Origin: Erigeron canadensis
Lineage: Eukaryota > Streptophyta > Magnoliopsida > Asterales > Asteraceae
Assembly: GCF_010389155.1 (NCBI RefSeq)
Contig: NC_057762.1
Coordinates: 6,993,513-7,057,512 of the forward strand
Direction of reading: 5' to 3'
Length of the DNA: 64,000 nt
The notes below the pieces were generated by a model. The model was not told where the DNA came from. It searched no databases and saw only the letters and a list, made by a program, of their open reading frames with translations. This document shows positions 35,537 to 45,984 of the stretch, piece after piece. Each line of letters opens with the position of its first letter. Position 1 is the first letter of the stretch. A program made the translations under genes and the position numbers.

Positions 35537-36515
35537 TGTAAGTCCCAACTACGAATAGATGAGTGCTGAAGACACCTCTATATCAATGGTGAGTGTACTT
35601 TGCAACACTTTCACTTAATTTGGACGTGACCAGTTTAGAGTGAACAGTGTACCAGGTTAACTGGAGTTATACTTATTAAGGTGACAAGTCGAATAAGTAA
35701 ATACAATGCAATAATGTAAAGTATAAATAAAGTAAATTGGTGAGACAATATGTAATTTTTCAAGTGTATTTTATTTATTTATTGTTAAATAAAATACAAG
35801 GTTGTTGCGGAACCAAGATAATACATGAATGTAAATATCCTAACAACCTATTCAATACAATTGATCTATACTTGGAAAATCTCTTAACAATCGAAACACT
35901 TAGAGTTGTGAAATGTTCCCTTTTGCGATTGAGATAATATTGCACAAGTTCACCAACAATATTGCAGAATGTATGAGTTTGCAAAGTTGTTGAAGTGCTT
36001 GGGCAAGGACCTCTATTTATATTCGAAGGTTGAACATTGGGATCTCAACTTCGACGTACAAATATGTTTGACAACACACAAAAGTATTAGTAAATAATTT
36101 TGTGTGTGTGTGTTAAATAAAGTAAGACAAAAGGTTACTTTATTCAACCACTCTACATCTTTGCACTTTTATCCACAGGCAAGATTATTATCCGGGTAAA
36201 AGGATGTAGTGAAAAGGTCCTCCTCGTAATTAGTGTAAAGCTTTGTAAAGACATTTACACTGGAGGATCTCCAGTTGATTAATCTGGTAGAAAGTCAACT
36301 GGGCTTCGTTGCCATTGCCTTTCTCTTTCTTCCACTTGTTGTCTTTGACTTCAACTGGAATGTCTTCAGATTGTTGTTTTTCAGATCTCAACTGGAGGAA
36401 GTCGTCAGTTGCATAAACTGTACATTGCAACTGGACTTCAAATATTTCGGACAATTCTTCATGCTCTCCAGATGTAACTAGAGAGATCCAGTTTTCAGCA
36501 AAACTGGACCTAACA
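35537..36515 (-). mobile_element. Solo LTR (Copia-like) with a perfect 5-bp TSD
   Basis: On the minus strand it begins TGTTAGGTCCAGTTTTGC and ends GGGACTTACA. It is flanked by GTTGA on both sides (35532-35536 and 36516-36520). The 979-bp sequence has no coding potential and contains many CAACTGGA/TCCAGTTG words in its U3 half (36255-36510). Single LTR plus TSD means intra-element recombination removed the interior. The superfamily is inferred from LTR size and style only. Confidence 0.8.
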
Positions 36516-36520
36516 GTTGA

Positions 36521-38220
36521 TACCTTATATATTTTTATAAAATTAAAAATTTGATGTACATATTACCAAAAAAAAATGCATATCAAAACAGATACAAAAG
36601 TTTTAAAGTAGTCAGCACATCATATATACTCATAATGTTAGTATACATATCTTGCTAATTACAACAAAGTATTGAAAGTAATTATTTTATACTTTTCGAC
36701 CATTTCTAGTTTATGTAACGCATTAGAATTTAGAGATAGAACGAGATATGTCACACGGACGTTGTCTCGGGAGCCATATTACATTTTTTATATACGATAA
36801 CATGTAAACTTAAACAACTTAAAGCGTGACAAACCGGGAAAAAAAAATGAAAATGTACTAACATTATATTATTATATGTGGAACAAAAAAAATTGTCATA
36901 ATAAAAAATGAATGACATAATAACGTTTCATTTATTTAAAAGCATAAGCCAAAAACAAAAATCTAAAACAAAACATATATTATTAAAAGAAACCATCTAA
37001 TACATATAATATAGCATAAATTAATGAGTAATTGAGTGTTCACATATTAGTAATTATTGATATATGTAAAAGTTAAAAGTTTTGTGATGTATGTGTCGTA
37101 AATGAAAAAAGAGATTTCTCCTCAAATATAAAGAAACGGATAAAAACAAACGATTTGTCATATTGGACAATGGTTGTTGAAGGTTTTAAATTTAGAGACG
37201 ATCGTGAACATGAACAAAGACTCAAACTGCAAAAATGTACAAATGATAAGGACCATTTTTGAAAATTTATATAAATTATAGGGACCATTGTTATAAAAAC
37301 AAAAAATGCAAAAAAAAAATAAAAATAATAAAGAAAGCGTGGCACGACTCCCGTTGCACGAGTTTTACGATATGTATAATTTCCATTTGAACAGTAAAGT
37401 AAGCAGGTTGTAGTGATTTAGCGATTTGGGAGAGCGAGCAGCTGTCTGTTTGTGGTGTCGTATCAAACCCTCCAACCAACGCCATCCAATCCGACAATCT
37501 CTGGTTCCTTTTTTTCCCACTTCTTTCTTTATATATTATTTTACCTTGAGAAATAATCAATCCTTCTAATTAAATACCTAAAAATCCTCTTAACATATAA
37601 AAATTGAAGGATAAGATTATGAAAGAGAATTAGTAGAATTTAAATGTCAAAGTTGTAGAGGTTTTAAAAAGATTTTTATGAGGATTAATCAATTTCTTTT
37701 TTACCCTCTTCTTTTTTACCCTCCCATCCCATCAAACATGTGATGCTAAATTTGTTTTTGTATTATTTATTTATTCTTGTACATTTAATAGGCAGCATAT
37801 TTAGCCTAGAATTCTTTTTTAAACTAAAAAATAATAATGATATGTGAATTTTATCAGGTCCCTATCATCTGATCCATGTCTTGTCACTATCCCCCTCACC
37901 ACCATCTTTCTTTCAGCTTTTATATATCTCCGATCCCCATTTCCCCTTGCCTTACCCTTACATACATACATTTTTTCCATATATATACACATATACATCT
38001 ATCTCTCTATTTATATAAATTTATGGAAAAAAAATAATAAGAAAAAAAGAAAGGACCCCAAAAAGACAAACGTCCTTGGCCAGCAGATCCGAGAAATGCG
38101 TTGATGAGTCCCTTCTTTATATACATATACATATATATTTTCCACAAATATATATCTAGGCGTCTCTTTCTCATTAATTATTTCTACACTACCACCAGCT
38201 GAAATTAACTAACATACATT
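36521..38220. other. Intergenic / promoter region of the AS1-type gene
   Basis: Strongly AT-rich. T/C-rich tracts lie between 37680 and 38010, and TATATACATATACATATATA lies at about 38118-38137. No coding sequence or transposon end is recognised. The short open frames are low-complexity. Confidence 0.4.
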
Positions 38221-38241
38221 ATGGTGTTCAAAAAGAAATGA
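38221..38241 (+). promoter_or_regulatory. Six-codon upstream ORF overlapping the AS1 start codon
   Basis: ATG at 38221 opens a frame MVFKKK whose TGA (38239-38241) overlaps the main ATG (38238-38240) as ATGA. Such an arrangement could lower main-ORF translation or make it depend on reinitiation. Whether the transcript includes 38221 is not shown by the sequence. Another short uORF (ATG CGT TGA) lies at about 38097-38105. Confidence 0.55.
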
Positions 38242-39353
38242 AGGAGCGTCAACGATGGCAGCCTGAAGAAGACGCCCTCCTCCGTGCTTACGTCAGCCAA
38301 AACGGCCCAACCCAATGGAATCTCATCTCTCAACGCATGTCCAAACCCTTAGACCGTGATCCTAAATCTTGTGTTGAGCGTTGGAAAAACTACTTAAAAC
38401 CCGGTATCAAAAAAGGCTCCTTGGCCCCACACGAACAATCTCTAGTCATCTCTTTACAAGCTAAATACGGTAACAAGTGGAAAAAAATCGCTTCTCAAGT
38501 CCCTGGCCGTACCGCCAAACGTCTCGGCAAGTGGTGGGAGGTTTTTAAAGAAAAACAGCTCAAAAAAAACAACGCATCCGGTGGTTGTTGTTCTTCTCCT
38601 GAAAAACCGGTCCAAGGTACTTACGACCATATTTTACACACTTTTGCTGAGAAATACGTTCAGCCGTATTTGATGAATCCCACAATATTGTCTGATATCA
38701 ATTCCCCAATTTTATCTCTTGGCTCCGGATCCGGGTCGGGTCATGTGCCTGATCCTAATGTGACGTCGTTGCCTGGACCTGTGGCGTTGCCACCATGGAT
38801 GAATATGAATGCTGGTGGTGGGAATACTATAACAATGACGTCATCGTCTTCTTCAAAGTCAACAACGCCATCTCCTTCGGTTAGCCTGACGTTATCTCCT
38901 TCTGAACCGGTGGTGTTGGACCCGGTTCATTCCCGGTTTTTGCCGGTTCAGCAAGTCGGGACTCTGGTTCATTACTGTAAAGAGGTTAAGGAAGCTAGGC
39001 AGAACTGGGTTCAGCATAAGAAAGAGGCCACGTGGCGGTCGAACCGGTTGGAGCAACAATTAGAGGCCGAGAAAAACCGGAAGACCAGAGAAAAGATGGA
39101 GGAAATTGAAGCGAAAATTCGGAGTTTAAGAGAGGAAGAAACGACGTCGTTAATGAGGATGGAGAGTGAGTATAGAGAACAATTGAGTGCTTTACAAAGA
39201 GATGCACAAGGAAAAGAAGTGAAGTTGATGGAGGCTTGGAGTAATAAGCAAATGAAGTTGAGTAAAGTTGTTGAACAAATCAATGGTGGCTTAATTCAAC
39301 ATCAACATATGATTAGTGGAACTAATCATAATCATCATCATGAGTTAAGTTAA
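38238..39353 (+). CDS. AS1: MYB transcription factor of the ASYMMETRIC LEAVES1/PHANTASTICA/RS2 (ARP) class
   Basis: Single exon, 371 residues (Arabidopsis AS1 has 367). The N-terminus MKERQRWQPEEDALL with SCVERWKNYLKPGIKKGS and NKWKKIASQVPGRTAKRLGKWWEVFKEKQ is the diagnostic ARP double MYB repeat (about residues 1-105). A Ser/Thr/Pro-rich middle (about 150-230) leads to VHYCKEVKEARQNW and a long charged coiled coil (about 255-345) used for homo- and heterodimerisation. ARP proteins work in the nucleus with the LOB-domain protein AS2 to repress class-I KNOX genes and set adaxial leaf fate. The start is chosen because MKERQRW is invariant. The uORF described separately abuts it. The coding region is intact and its neighbours are unrelated. 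Confidence 0.97.
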   Translation: MKERQRWQPEEDALLRAYVSQNGPTQWNLISQRMSKPLDRDPKSCVERWKNYLKPGIKKGSLAPHEQSLVISLQAKYGNKWKKIASQVPGRTAKRLGKWWEVFKEKQLKKNNASGGCCSSPEKPVQGTYDHILHTFAEKYVQPYLMNPTILSDINSPILSLGSGSGSGHVPDPNVTSLPGPVALPPWMNMNAGGGNTITMTSSSSSKSTTPSPSVSLTLSPSEPVVLDPVHSRFLPVQQVGTLVHYCKEVKEARQNWVQHKKEATWRSNRLEQQLEAEKNRKTREKMEEIEAKIRSLREEETTSLMRMESEYREQLSALQRDAQGKEVKLMEAWSNKQMKLSKVVEQINGGLIQHQHMISGTNHNHHHELS

Positions 39354-41097
39354 GATTAAGATGAATAATGGTGGATTATGTTTCATTTTAGTATGCAGAA
39401 ATTTGAGTTTAAGCGGGTGTTTTTATGAGATGTAACGAATGCATGGATAATTAATCTTATAATTTTGTTTTTCTCTTAATTTGCTCCATGATATAAGAAA
39501 AAAAAAAATGGGTGGAACCTCTGGTCCCATGTACCATTTTGGTACTTAGAACGCACACCGCATAGAATTCATATCCGGTAAGTCACCATTCTCACATATG
39601 GGATCACAAGATATAGTTTCTCTGCTTGCCAAAAAGTTTTAAACATGTGACTTCTAACCTTTATCTTTAGATCTATGTAGTCACATGATGACGGTACCAT
39701 TAAGGTTTCACCTCATTGATTGATCGATGATATCATGCATCCATGATATTATGCATTGACTATATAAAAATCAAATATAAATTATCAATAATCCATGATA
39801 TAAAAAATTGGTTGACGTCATGTTAAATATTAAGTTTGATATATTATACTGTATTGCATTAATCAAAATTATGATATGTTTGACATATTAATTTTTCGAA
39901 GTTCAAATGATTACATATGCATCATCATCCTCTATTATATGTTACCATCTATACGAAAATTTATGTTTGTGAAAGGGAGAATCCTAGAATTCATTAAACA
40001 CAATACCAGAAACATGTTGGTTTTTCTAATACAAAGTTCTTCATTGGAAGCCTTCAATTCATTACTATGTAACTTTTTTTTTTATGACAGGAAAACTTTA
40101 ATGTGTCATACATAGTCATGATATTACTAGTTTTTGTAACTTGTACAGTTAAAATTTGAGATGCATAACAACCAATACTTTTCAAAGGTTTAATAAGTTC
40201 TTAAAAGTTACTAAATGCAATAATAAAATATACTATAATATAATGTATTTAATTACAATTGTTATTTAAGGTATAGAGAGTGGGGATGGGCCGGGTTACG
40301 GGTACATTGGAGTAGGTGTAAATGATGGTATGCAGTGTGGTGTCAAGAACTGTTTGATCATTTTTGTGACAACAATAACACCAACCACTTTTAATTTAAG
40401 CCTTTCTCTTTTATATGTTTTTCTTCTCAATTTTACTCCTTTTACTTTTTTTTTTTTTTTTTTTTTTTTTAATCTTTTCCAGTTTTGCAGGCAGGGGCGA
40501 GTGAATAAGTAATGCACAAATCACCTGTTTTTTCCATTGGTGCCGTGGTAGGGTTGGGAGTATTTTGGACTTCTACGCTTGACATATTCGGCCCACTTGG
40601 CCTTAGATTTCATCTCATGGAAAATAATTCGCACGATGAACACATAATTTATACATGATCATAATTTTTTATAAGATAGAGCTTTTGATAATGCTCTCAA
40701 GTTTGGTTTAAAGAAACCGGAAAACTTTACAATGTATCATTTGTTTTTTTTATTATGAAATAATTTAGTAATATATCCATACTTTTATGAATATTCAAGT
40801 TATAATTAGTTAATAATAACTTCTTGTATTTTAAATTAAAATCTGATTAAAAGTGTAACTAAATGTATTGTAAAGAAAAAAATAGATATAAGCTCAATAA
40901 ATATGAAAACAAATAAACTAATCTAGTTGGTACAGGGATAAAATAGATGATTCACAATCACATGTAGAATTTTTTAAAAATTAAACAACTGATAAAAGTA
41001 CTATAAGGGTTAGTAGATGTGTAACATACATGTTTAAATATAATACATGTCATCCTATCTTAATCTTAATATACATATATATATATATATATATATA
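39354..41097. other. Intergenic sequence downstream of AS1
   Basis: AT-rich. It includes a palindrome-like CATCCATGATATTATGCAT region near 39735-39760, a poly-T run at 40447-40470, and a TA dinucleotide run at about 41070-41096 directly before the Helitron-like terminus. No coding signal. Confidence 0.45.
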
Positions 41098-41127
41098 CTA
41101 GGATTTTTTTACCCGCACGATGTGCGG
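41098..41127 (-). mobile_element. Helitron 3' terminus (minus orientation)
   Basis: Read on the minus strand: hairpin CCGCACATCGTGCGG (6-bp stem, ATC loop), then about 11 nt, then CTAG at 41098-41101, followed by host T. This is the canonical Helitron 3' end. The 5' TC end should lie at higher coordinates but was not identified. Confidence 0.65.
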
Positions 41128-42900
41128 CTGTTTTAAAAAGGTGTTTAATAAAATGAGATTTAAGTTAAACTTGCTTAAAAAAACATTTAATGAAATGCTT
41201 AATATGTGAACAAATGAGTAATGGAATGGATCAATAATGATCGTAAAAAAAACATATGGACGAACAATCTATTTAGTTTCACTTAATTAAATTAGCAATA
41301 ACGTATTCATTATCCAATCATTAAACTAATTGTTATATACACTTGTTTTGAACTAATTATTCGTCTACCATCATAATATTTTTCTCATCATCACAATGAA
41401 AAATTGTATTGTTAAAAAACAAAAGAAAAAAGAGATTATATTAACCATTATCATAAAATTCAAAAAATGATAAAAGAATTAAACCAAAAATTGTACATAA
41501 TTTCCATGGTGATATGAATGAAAGAATTAACATAACTCTTTCAGAAAGTTATGATATTATACAAAGCTCTTAACTCATATAAGATGAATATAATTTAGTG
41601 GTGATAAAAAAGCTTATAAACTTTAAATATTGTCACTAATGATTAATGCGATGAGAGTTCCAACTAACCAACGGCCTGAGCAAACTTTCATATAATCACC
41701 ATAAAAAAACGAAAGGAACCTCATATAAATGTTGAATAAAAAAGATAATGAAATATCATTAGGTATAGACATGATGTTTTAAACTAAAGAGAAGATATCA
41801 TTTTATCTAATGAGAAGATCTTGGATTCTTACAATATATATATATATATTTATTTTAACATATATAGGTTCATTTGTTTTCTAAATATATAGTTTATTTA
41901 AAGAAAATATGGAGTTGACACATAGGATAAAATCTTATGTCGCAATTTTTTAAATTAGTTTTAGATTGCAAGAGAGCTTTAAAATGCTTGGTTAACTATT
42001 GTTTTATAAGAGTTATATATATATATATATATATATATTATAAGAGAGTTGAACTAATGACTTATTTGTCAATCACGTCGCCCGATTTCATCAAATTGAC
42101 TATCGCTATTGTCATCATTTATTTTTTGTTTACATATTATTAAGTTCAATTATAGAATAGTCGATCTCAATGTTCCGAGTGAAACTTCAAAAGTTTGTAT
42201 CAAAAGAGTAATTTGAGGTATACTTCAGGTATTATCCGTGTAATTTACTCATTTGTTTATTGGTTATGATTTTACGTTTAGGAGTGGTATGAGGTTTAGG
42301 TCAATTGTTGCAGTAATTGGGAATGTCCAATTTACTGTTTTGTGTAACATATGTACATATTGGTTGATTAATATATGTTCGCTTTTCATTAAAAAAAAAT
42401 TTTTTTTGGCATAATATCATGGACATCCCTCACCTTTATTAGTTAATAATCTAACAAGTTTAATGTTGCTATTGGTACTAATGTACTATCACATTACAAC
42501 AAAGTTGTATAATCTCCATATTATTTTGAGCTATGATTGGGAGTTTGGGACTATCACATTACAACAAAGTTGCAATGAATATGAACAAAGCTCGCATGTT
42601 TAACTTTGAAACAATCCTTCTTTGGAATATTTTGTATAATCTCATCACCATGACATAATTGGCAAGGTTCACAAGAAGGCATTTTTGTAAGGAGTGTTAA
42701 ATGTTCTTCTCTAGCCAAGCCAATAGCCTCTCGAGAGTCCGCACTGCAGCATGAATAATTCTGACATCAACTTAAGCCGCTCATGCACAGTGTCTAATAA
42801 TCAGTATGTGCAGCATGAGCATATGCCCTGTTGACCTTTTTCCTTTATATGGTCAAAAGGGAAATTTTTATGCAATTGTCTGATTCAGAAACAAAGGAGA
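41128..42900. other. AT-rich sequence between the Helitron end and the PPR gene
   Basis: Probably includes the body of the minus-strand Helitron. TA microsatellites occur at about 41836-41849 and 42017-42038. A direct repeat of CTATCACATTACAACAAAGTTG occurs at about 42486 and 42553 (66-bp spacing). No genes. Confidence 0.4.
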
Positions 42901-44919
42901 TCATATGACCCCACTGTAACCAGGTGACCTTGTTAATCTTTGGCAACGCATTTTTTGTCTTACAAAAGCTGCATCGTCCAATCGTCCTGCATCTATATAG
43001 AGATTGGATAGCAGGATTCTTCCAGGGCCATGAGATGGTTCTGCATTTGCCAAACATTCAGCTGCCCTTTCTCCCATTTCAACATTACCATAGGTTCTGG
43101 ATGCTGATAACAATGTGCCCCATATTACGACGTCTGCCTTCATTGGCATGCTCTTTATGAGTTCCTCTGCTTCCTCTAATCTCCCCGCTCTACTCAAAAG
43201 ATCCACCATACAACCATAATGCTTAATGTTTGGCTCTATATTGTACAAATTTTTCATCCTTTTGAAATGTCGCTCACCCTCTTCTACCAAACCAACATGA
43301 CAACAGGCGCTTAGTACTCCAATCAATGTGATAGCATTAGGTTTGATCTTTCGTTTCTCCAAGTTAGAAAATATTTCCAGAGATAATCCTGCGTGACCAT
43401 GCATGGCCAAACCACATATAATCGCATTCCATGGTGAGTTTGTGAAAGCATTTTCCCTGACTTGATTAAAGACTTGTAATGCATTCTTGATGCTCCCACA
43501 TTTAGCATACATGTCGATAATGGCTGCGCTTAGGTTGTCATTTATGGGGATTGACTGATTGATTATATATTCATGAGCCCATCTTCCTTGTTGCAATATG
43601 CCCAAATTAGCAACAGCTGAGAGCATGCTTACCATTGTTACTTCATTTGGTTTAATACCATTTGACATCATGTCATCAAAAAGTTCCAAAGCCATATGTG
43701 GTTGCTCAGTTTGTGAATATCCAGAAATCATCGAGCTCCATGAAAAAACATCTCTAGTCGGCATCCTGTCAAATAATTCTCTAGCTGAATCAATCATATT
43801 ATTTCTAACTAGCCCTGATATTAAAGCATTCCAGCAAGGCAGATGGTTTTTAATTCCTATTTTGAACTGAATTTGGGCAAGTTCGATATTATGGCAAGCT
43901 GCATAAAAGTGGATGATTGTCGACTGTACAAAGTCGTGAAGGTCAAATCCTAGCTTAACACTTACCCCATGAAACTGCTGACCTTCGCAAAACGCACTTA
44001 CTTGCCCACACATTGCAATAACCTCCACCACCAAAACATCATTAGGAAGGATACCGCCGTTTAGCATTTCTTGATATAACATCAAAGCTTCCTTCAAACT
44101 TTCATCAACACGTAAAACACATCCAATAATGGTACCCCACGAAACAACATCCCTTTCCGTCATTTTATCAAACAAATCTCTTGCCAAGGTGGGTAATTTG
44201 GCCTTAGAGTATCCATTCAACATTACATTCCATGTAACTATATTCTTATACGACATCCCGTCAAACAAAATCCGCGCATCATCCAGACACAAACAAGCAC
44301 AATACACATTAACCAAATTCGTCAAAACAACATTACAATCATGAAACCCCAATTTAGCAACCAAACCATGAAGCATCTTACCAACATTCTTATCTTTACT
44401 ACAAACATGCGTATAAGACGACAACACACTAGACAACGTAACATGATTAGGAAGCAAACCCAAAAACCGCATTTCCCTAAAAACGTCCGTTACCACATCA
44501 TACCAATACCCATTTTGAGCCAATGCAGAAATGACAGTAGTAAAAGAAACCGTGTTTTTCTCAGGCATTTTATCAAACAGTTGGCGGGCATGACTAAAAC
44601 GACGAAATTTAAGATAAGCAGAGAGCATAATGTTACACGAAACTGGATCATATGAATGAGGAGACGAACCCCAGATGGATTCTGCATCATTTATGGTATT
44701 AGAAAAATTGGCATATAAATTGATTAAGGTATTAGTGATAAAGATATTGGAATGATGGCCAGATTTGATGATATGAGACTGAAGATTTTGGACATGAATA
44801 AGTGATTGACATGACTTTAATGTTTGTACAAGTCTATATTCTTGGTTTGATATGTGGTGGTGGTGTTGTGTTGAGTAGCAACGAAATGCGGTTGGAAAGT
44901 ATTTGTTGCTAATTTTCAT
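42901..44919 (-). CDS. Pentatricopeptide-repeat protein, PLS class with E-type C-terminus
   Basis: Intronless, 672 residues, start ATG at 44917-44919, stop at 42901-42903. PPR motifs run from about residue 40 to 600, with typical endings such as ARQLFDKMPEKNTVSFTTVI, ARDLFDKMTERDVVSWGTII, ARELFDRMPTRDVFSWSSMI and AIIDMYAKCGSIKNA. The C-terminus (ADVVIWGTLLSA ... GRILLSNLYIDAGRLDDAAFVRQKM) is an E/E+ type extension, with no DYW domain. A basic, Ser/Tyr-containing N-terminus (MKISNKYFPTAFRCYS) suits organelle import. PLS-E proteins bind specific organellar RNA sites and recruit a deaminase for C-to-U editing. The best remembered match in layout is Arabidopsis At5g19020 (MEF18), but I cannot confirm orthology. 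The frame is intact. Confidence 0.92.
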   Translation of the reverse strand: MKISNKYFPTAFRCYSTQHHHHISNQEYRLVQTLKSCQSLIHVQNLQSHIIKSGHHSNIFITNTLINLYANFSNTINDAESIWGSSPHSYDPVSCNIMLSAYLKFRRFSHARQLFDKMPEKNTVSFTTVISALAQNGYWYDVVTDVFREMRFLGLLPNHVTLSSVLSSYTHVCSKDKNVGKMLHGLVAKLGFHDCNVVLTNLVNVYCACLCLDDARILFDGMSYKNIVTWNVMLNGYSKAKLPTLARDLFDKMTERDVVSWGTIIGCVLRVDESLKEALMLYQEMLNGGILPNDVLVVEVIAMCGQVSAFCEGQQFHGVSVKLGFDLHDFVQSTIIHFYAACHNIELAQIQFKIGIKNHLPCWNALISGLVRNNMIDSARELFDRMPTRDVFSWSSMISGYSQTEQPHMALELFDDMMSNGIKPNEVTMVSMLSAVANLGILQQGRWAHEYIINQSIPINDNLSAAIIDMYAKCGSIKNALQVFNQVRENAFTNSPWNAIICGLAMHGHAGLSLEIFSNLEKRKIKPNAITLIGVLSACCHVGLVEEGERHFKRMKNLYNIEPNIKHYGCMVDLLSRAGRLEEAEELIKSMPMKADVVIWGTLLSASRTYGNVEMGERAAECLANAEPSHGPGRILLSNLYIDAGRLDDAAFVRQKMRCQRLTRSPGYSGVI

Positions 44920-45075
44920 TAGTTTAAAACTTTGATAATTAGTGTTGTCTACATACTAGTCTCTTTTGAGTTTTGATGATGATGAAGAAGAAGATGATGA
45001 TATAGATGTTAATAATGAGATTATATATTTACCCAAAAGGACTAATTTGTTGCTTTTACCAAAATATTAGAAAAT
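44920..45075. promoter_or_regulatory. 5' flank of the PPR gene
   Basis: Short region between the PPR start and the left MULE end. It contains a GAT/GAA-rich purine tract (about 44975-45005) just upstream of the start on the minus strand. The MULE insertion lies only about 155 bp from the PPR ATG. Confidence 0.35.
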
Positions 45076-45235
45076 GGGTTTTCTAAAAGGGAGTCCTACA
45101 TAAAACTAATTCTCCATACACAATAATTATATTTAATTAGACTATTTAGCCTTTACATCTAATTTTAATATTTGACCCTCTTATTTTACTCTATTACATT
45201 ACAATCACTTCTTTCATAATAATACCTTAGAGGTT
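45076..45235 (+). repeat. Left TIR of the MULE
   Basis: About 150 bp, inverted with respect to 48677-48838, with similarity around 75-80 percent by eye. Its inner edge carries the AGGTTATCTTCCTCA word duplicated by the SINE insertion. Confidence 0.75.
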
Positions 45236-45245
45236 ATCTTCCTCA

Positions 45246-45484
45246 AGCAGCATGGTTGGATCAGTGGTAAACACCATTGTCTCTGGAGATAGAGGTCATG
45301 GGTTCGATCCTTATCCCATGCAAAGGTTGGAGGGTCTTTTCTACCATTTAGGTAGAAACTGGAAGCAGCCTCTCTACTTAGGTAGAGGTAAGGTCTGCCT
45401 ACATCTTAACCTCCCTATACACCGTCGAGGTATTGGGGTTCAAAACACGCGAAAGACGGCACTGAGCAGTTAGTTACTTACTTT
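45246..45484 (+). mobile_element. tRNA-related SINE (family 1) with a perfect 15-bp TSD
   Basis: AGGTTATCTTCCTCA occurs at 45231-45245 and 45485-45499. The 239-bp insert has an A-box-like TGGATCAGTGGTAAAC, a B-box GGTTCGATCC, the family body (TACCATTTAGGTAGAAACTGG, TAGAGGTAAGGTCTGCC) and the tail TATTGGGGTTCAAAAC. It is nested in the MULE, so it is younger than that insertion. Related copies are at 10857-11149 and, split, at 56670-56816 plus 59404-59495. Confidence 0.88.
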
Positions 45485-45984
45485 AGGTTATCTTCCTCAT
45501 ATATTACACATACCCTATATTTTTTATTGCCGCCAAATCATCTTGATTAGAATACATGGAGACACAAACACAGGTAATGATTATCATTCGATGGGTTTTA
45601 TTTTTATTTTTTATCTATTTTATTTGCTATATGTTGTGAACCCATAATCAATATATAAGTGATTAATCAGTCTGATCGATCTCTTTGAAGTATGTTTAAT
45701 TATGGATATGTCTTTTACGTGCCATTATGATTGATTAGTATATATACAGTATATGTGTTTTTATCATTTTATATCATGTGATATTATCTTACTTTACATA
45801 GACTTAGATTCTCTGTGGTTTTTCTATTACATTAATCTCACTTGTGTTTTGTTTTTTACAAAACATATAATTATTTTTGTTATTATGTTTTTACAAATTC
45901 ATAAGAATTGTGTGTGAATTAATGTAACACTTACATGTTAAAGTTCACTTAGCAGAATATCTCATCTGACACAGCTACGTACTC

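Noticed and set aside
36255..36510. Host enhancer with CAACTGG clusters
   Set aside because: The whole cluster lies within a solo LTR delimited by a perfect TSD, so it is transposon sequence first. A regulatory role is kept only as a hypothesis.
37844..38104. 86-codon open frame upstream of AS1
   Set aside because: Made of T/C-rich and TATA-rich promoter sequence; no domain.
45246..45330. tRNA gene
   Set aside because: A-box and B-box-like words are present, but there is no cloverleaf; the insert has SINE body, tail and a 15-bp TSD.
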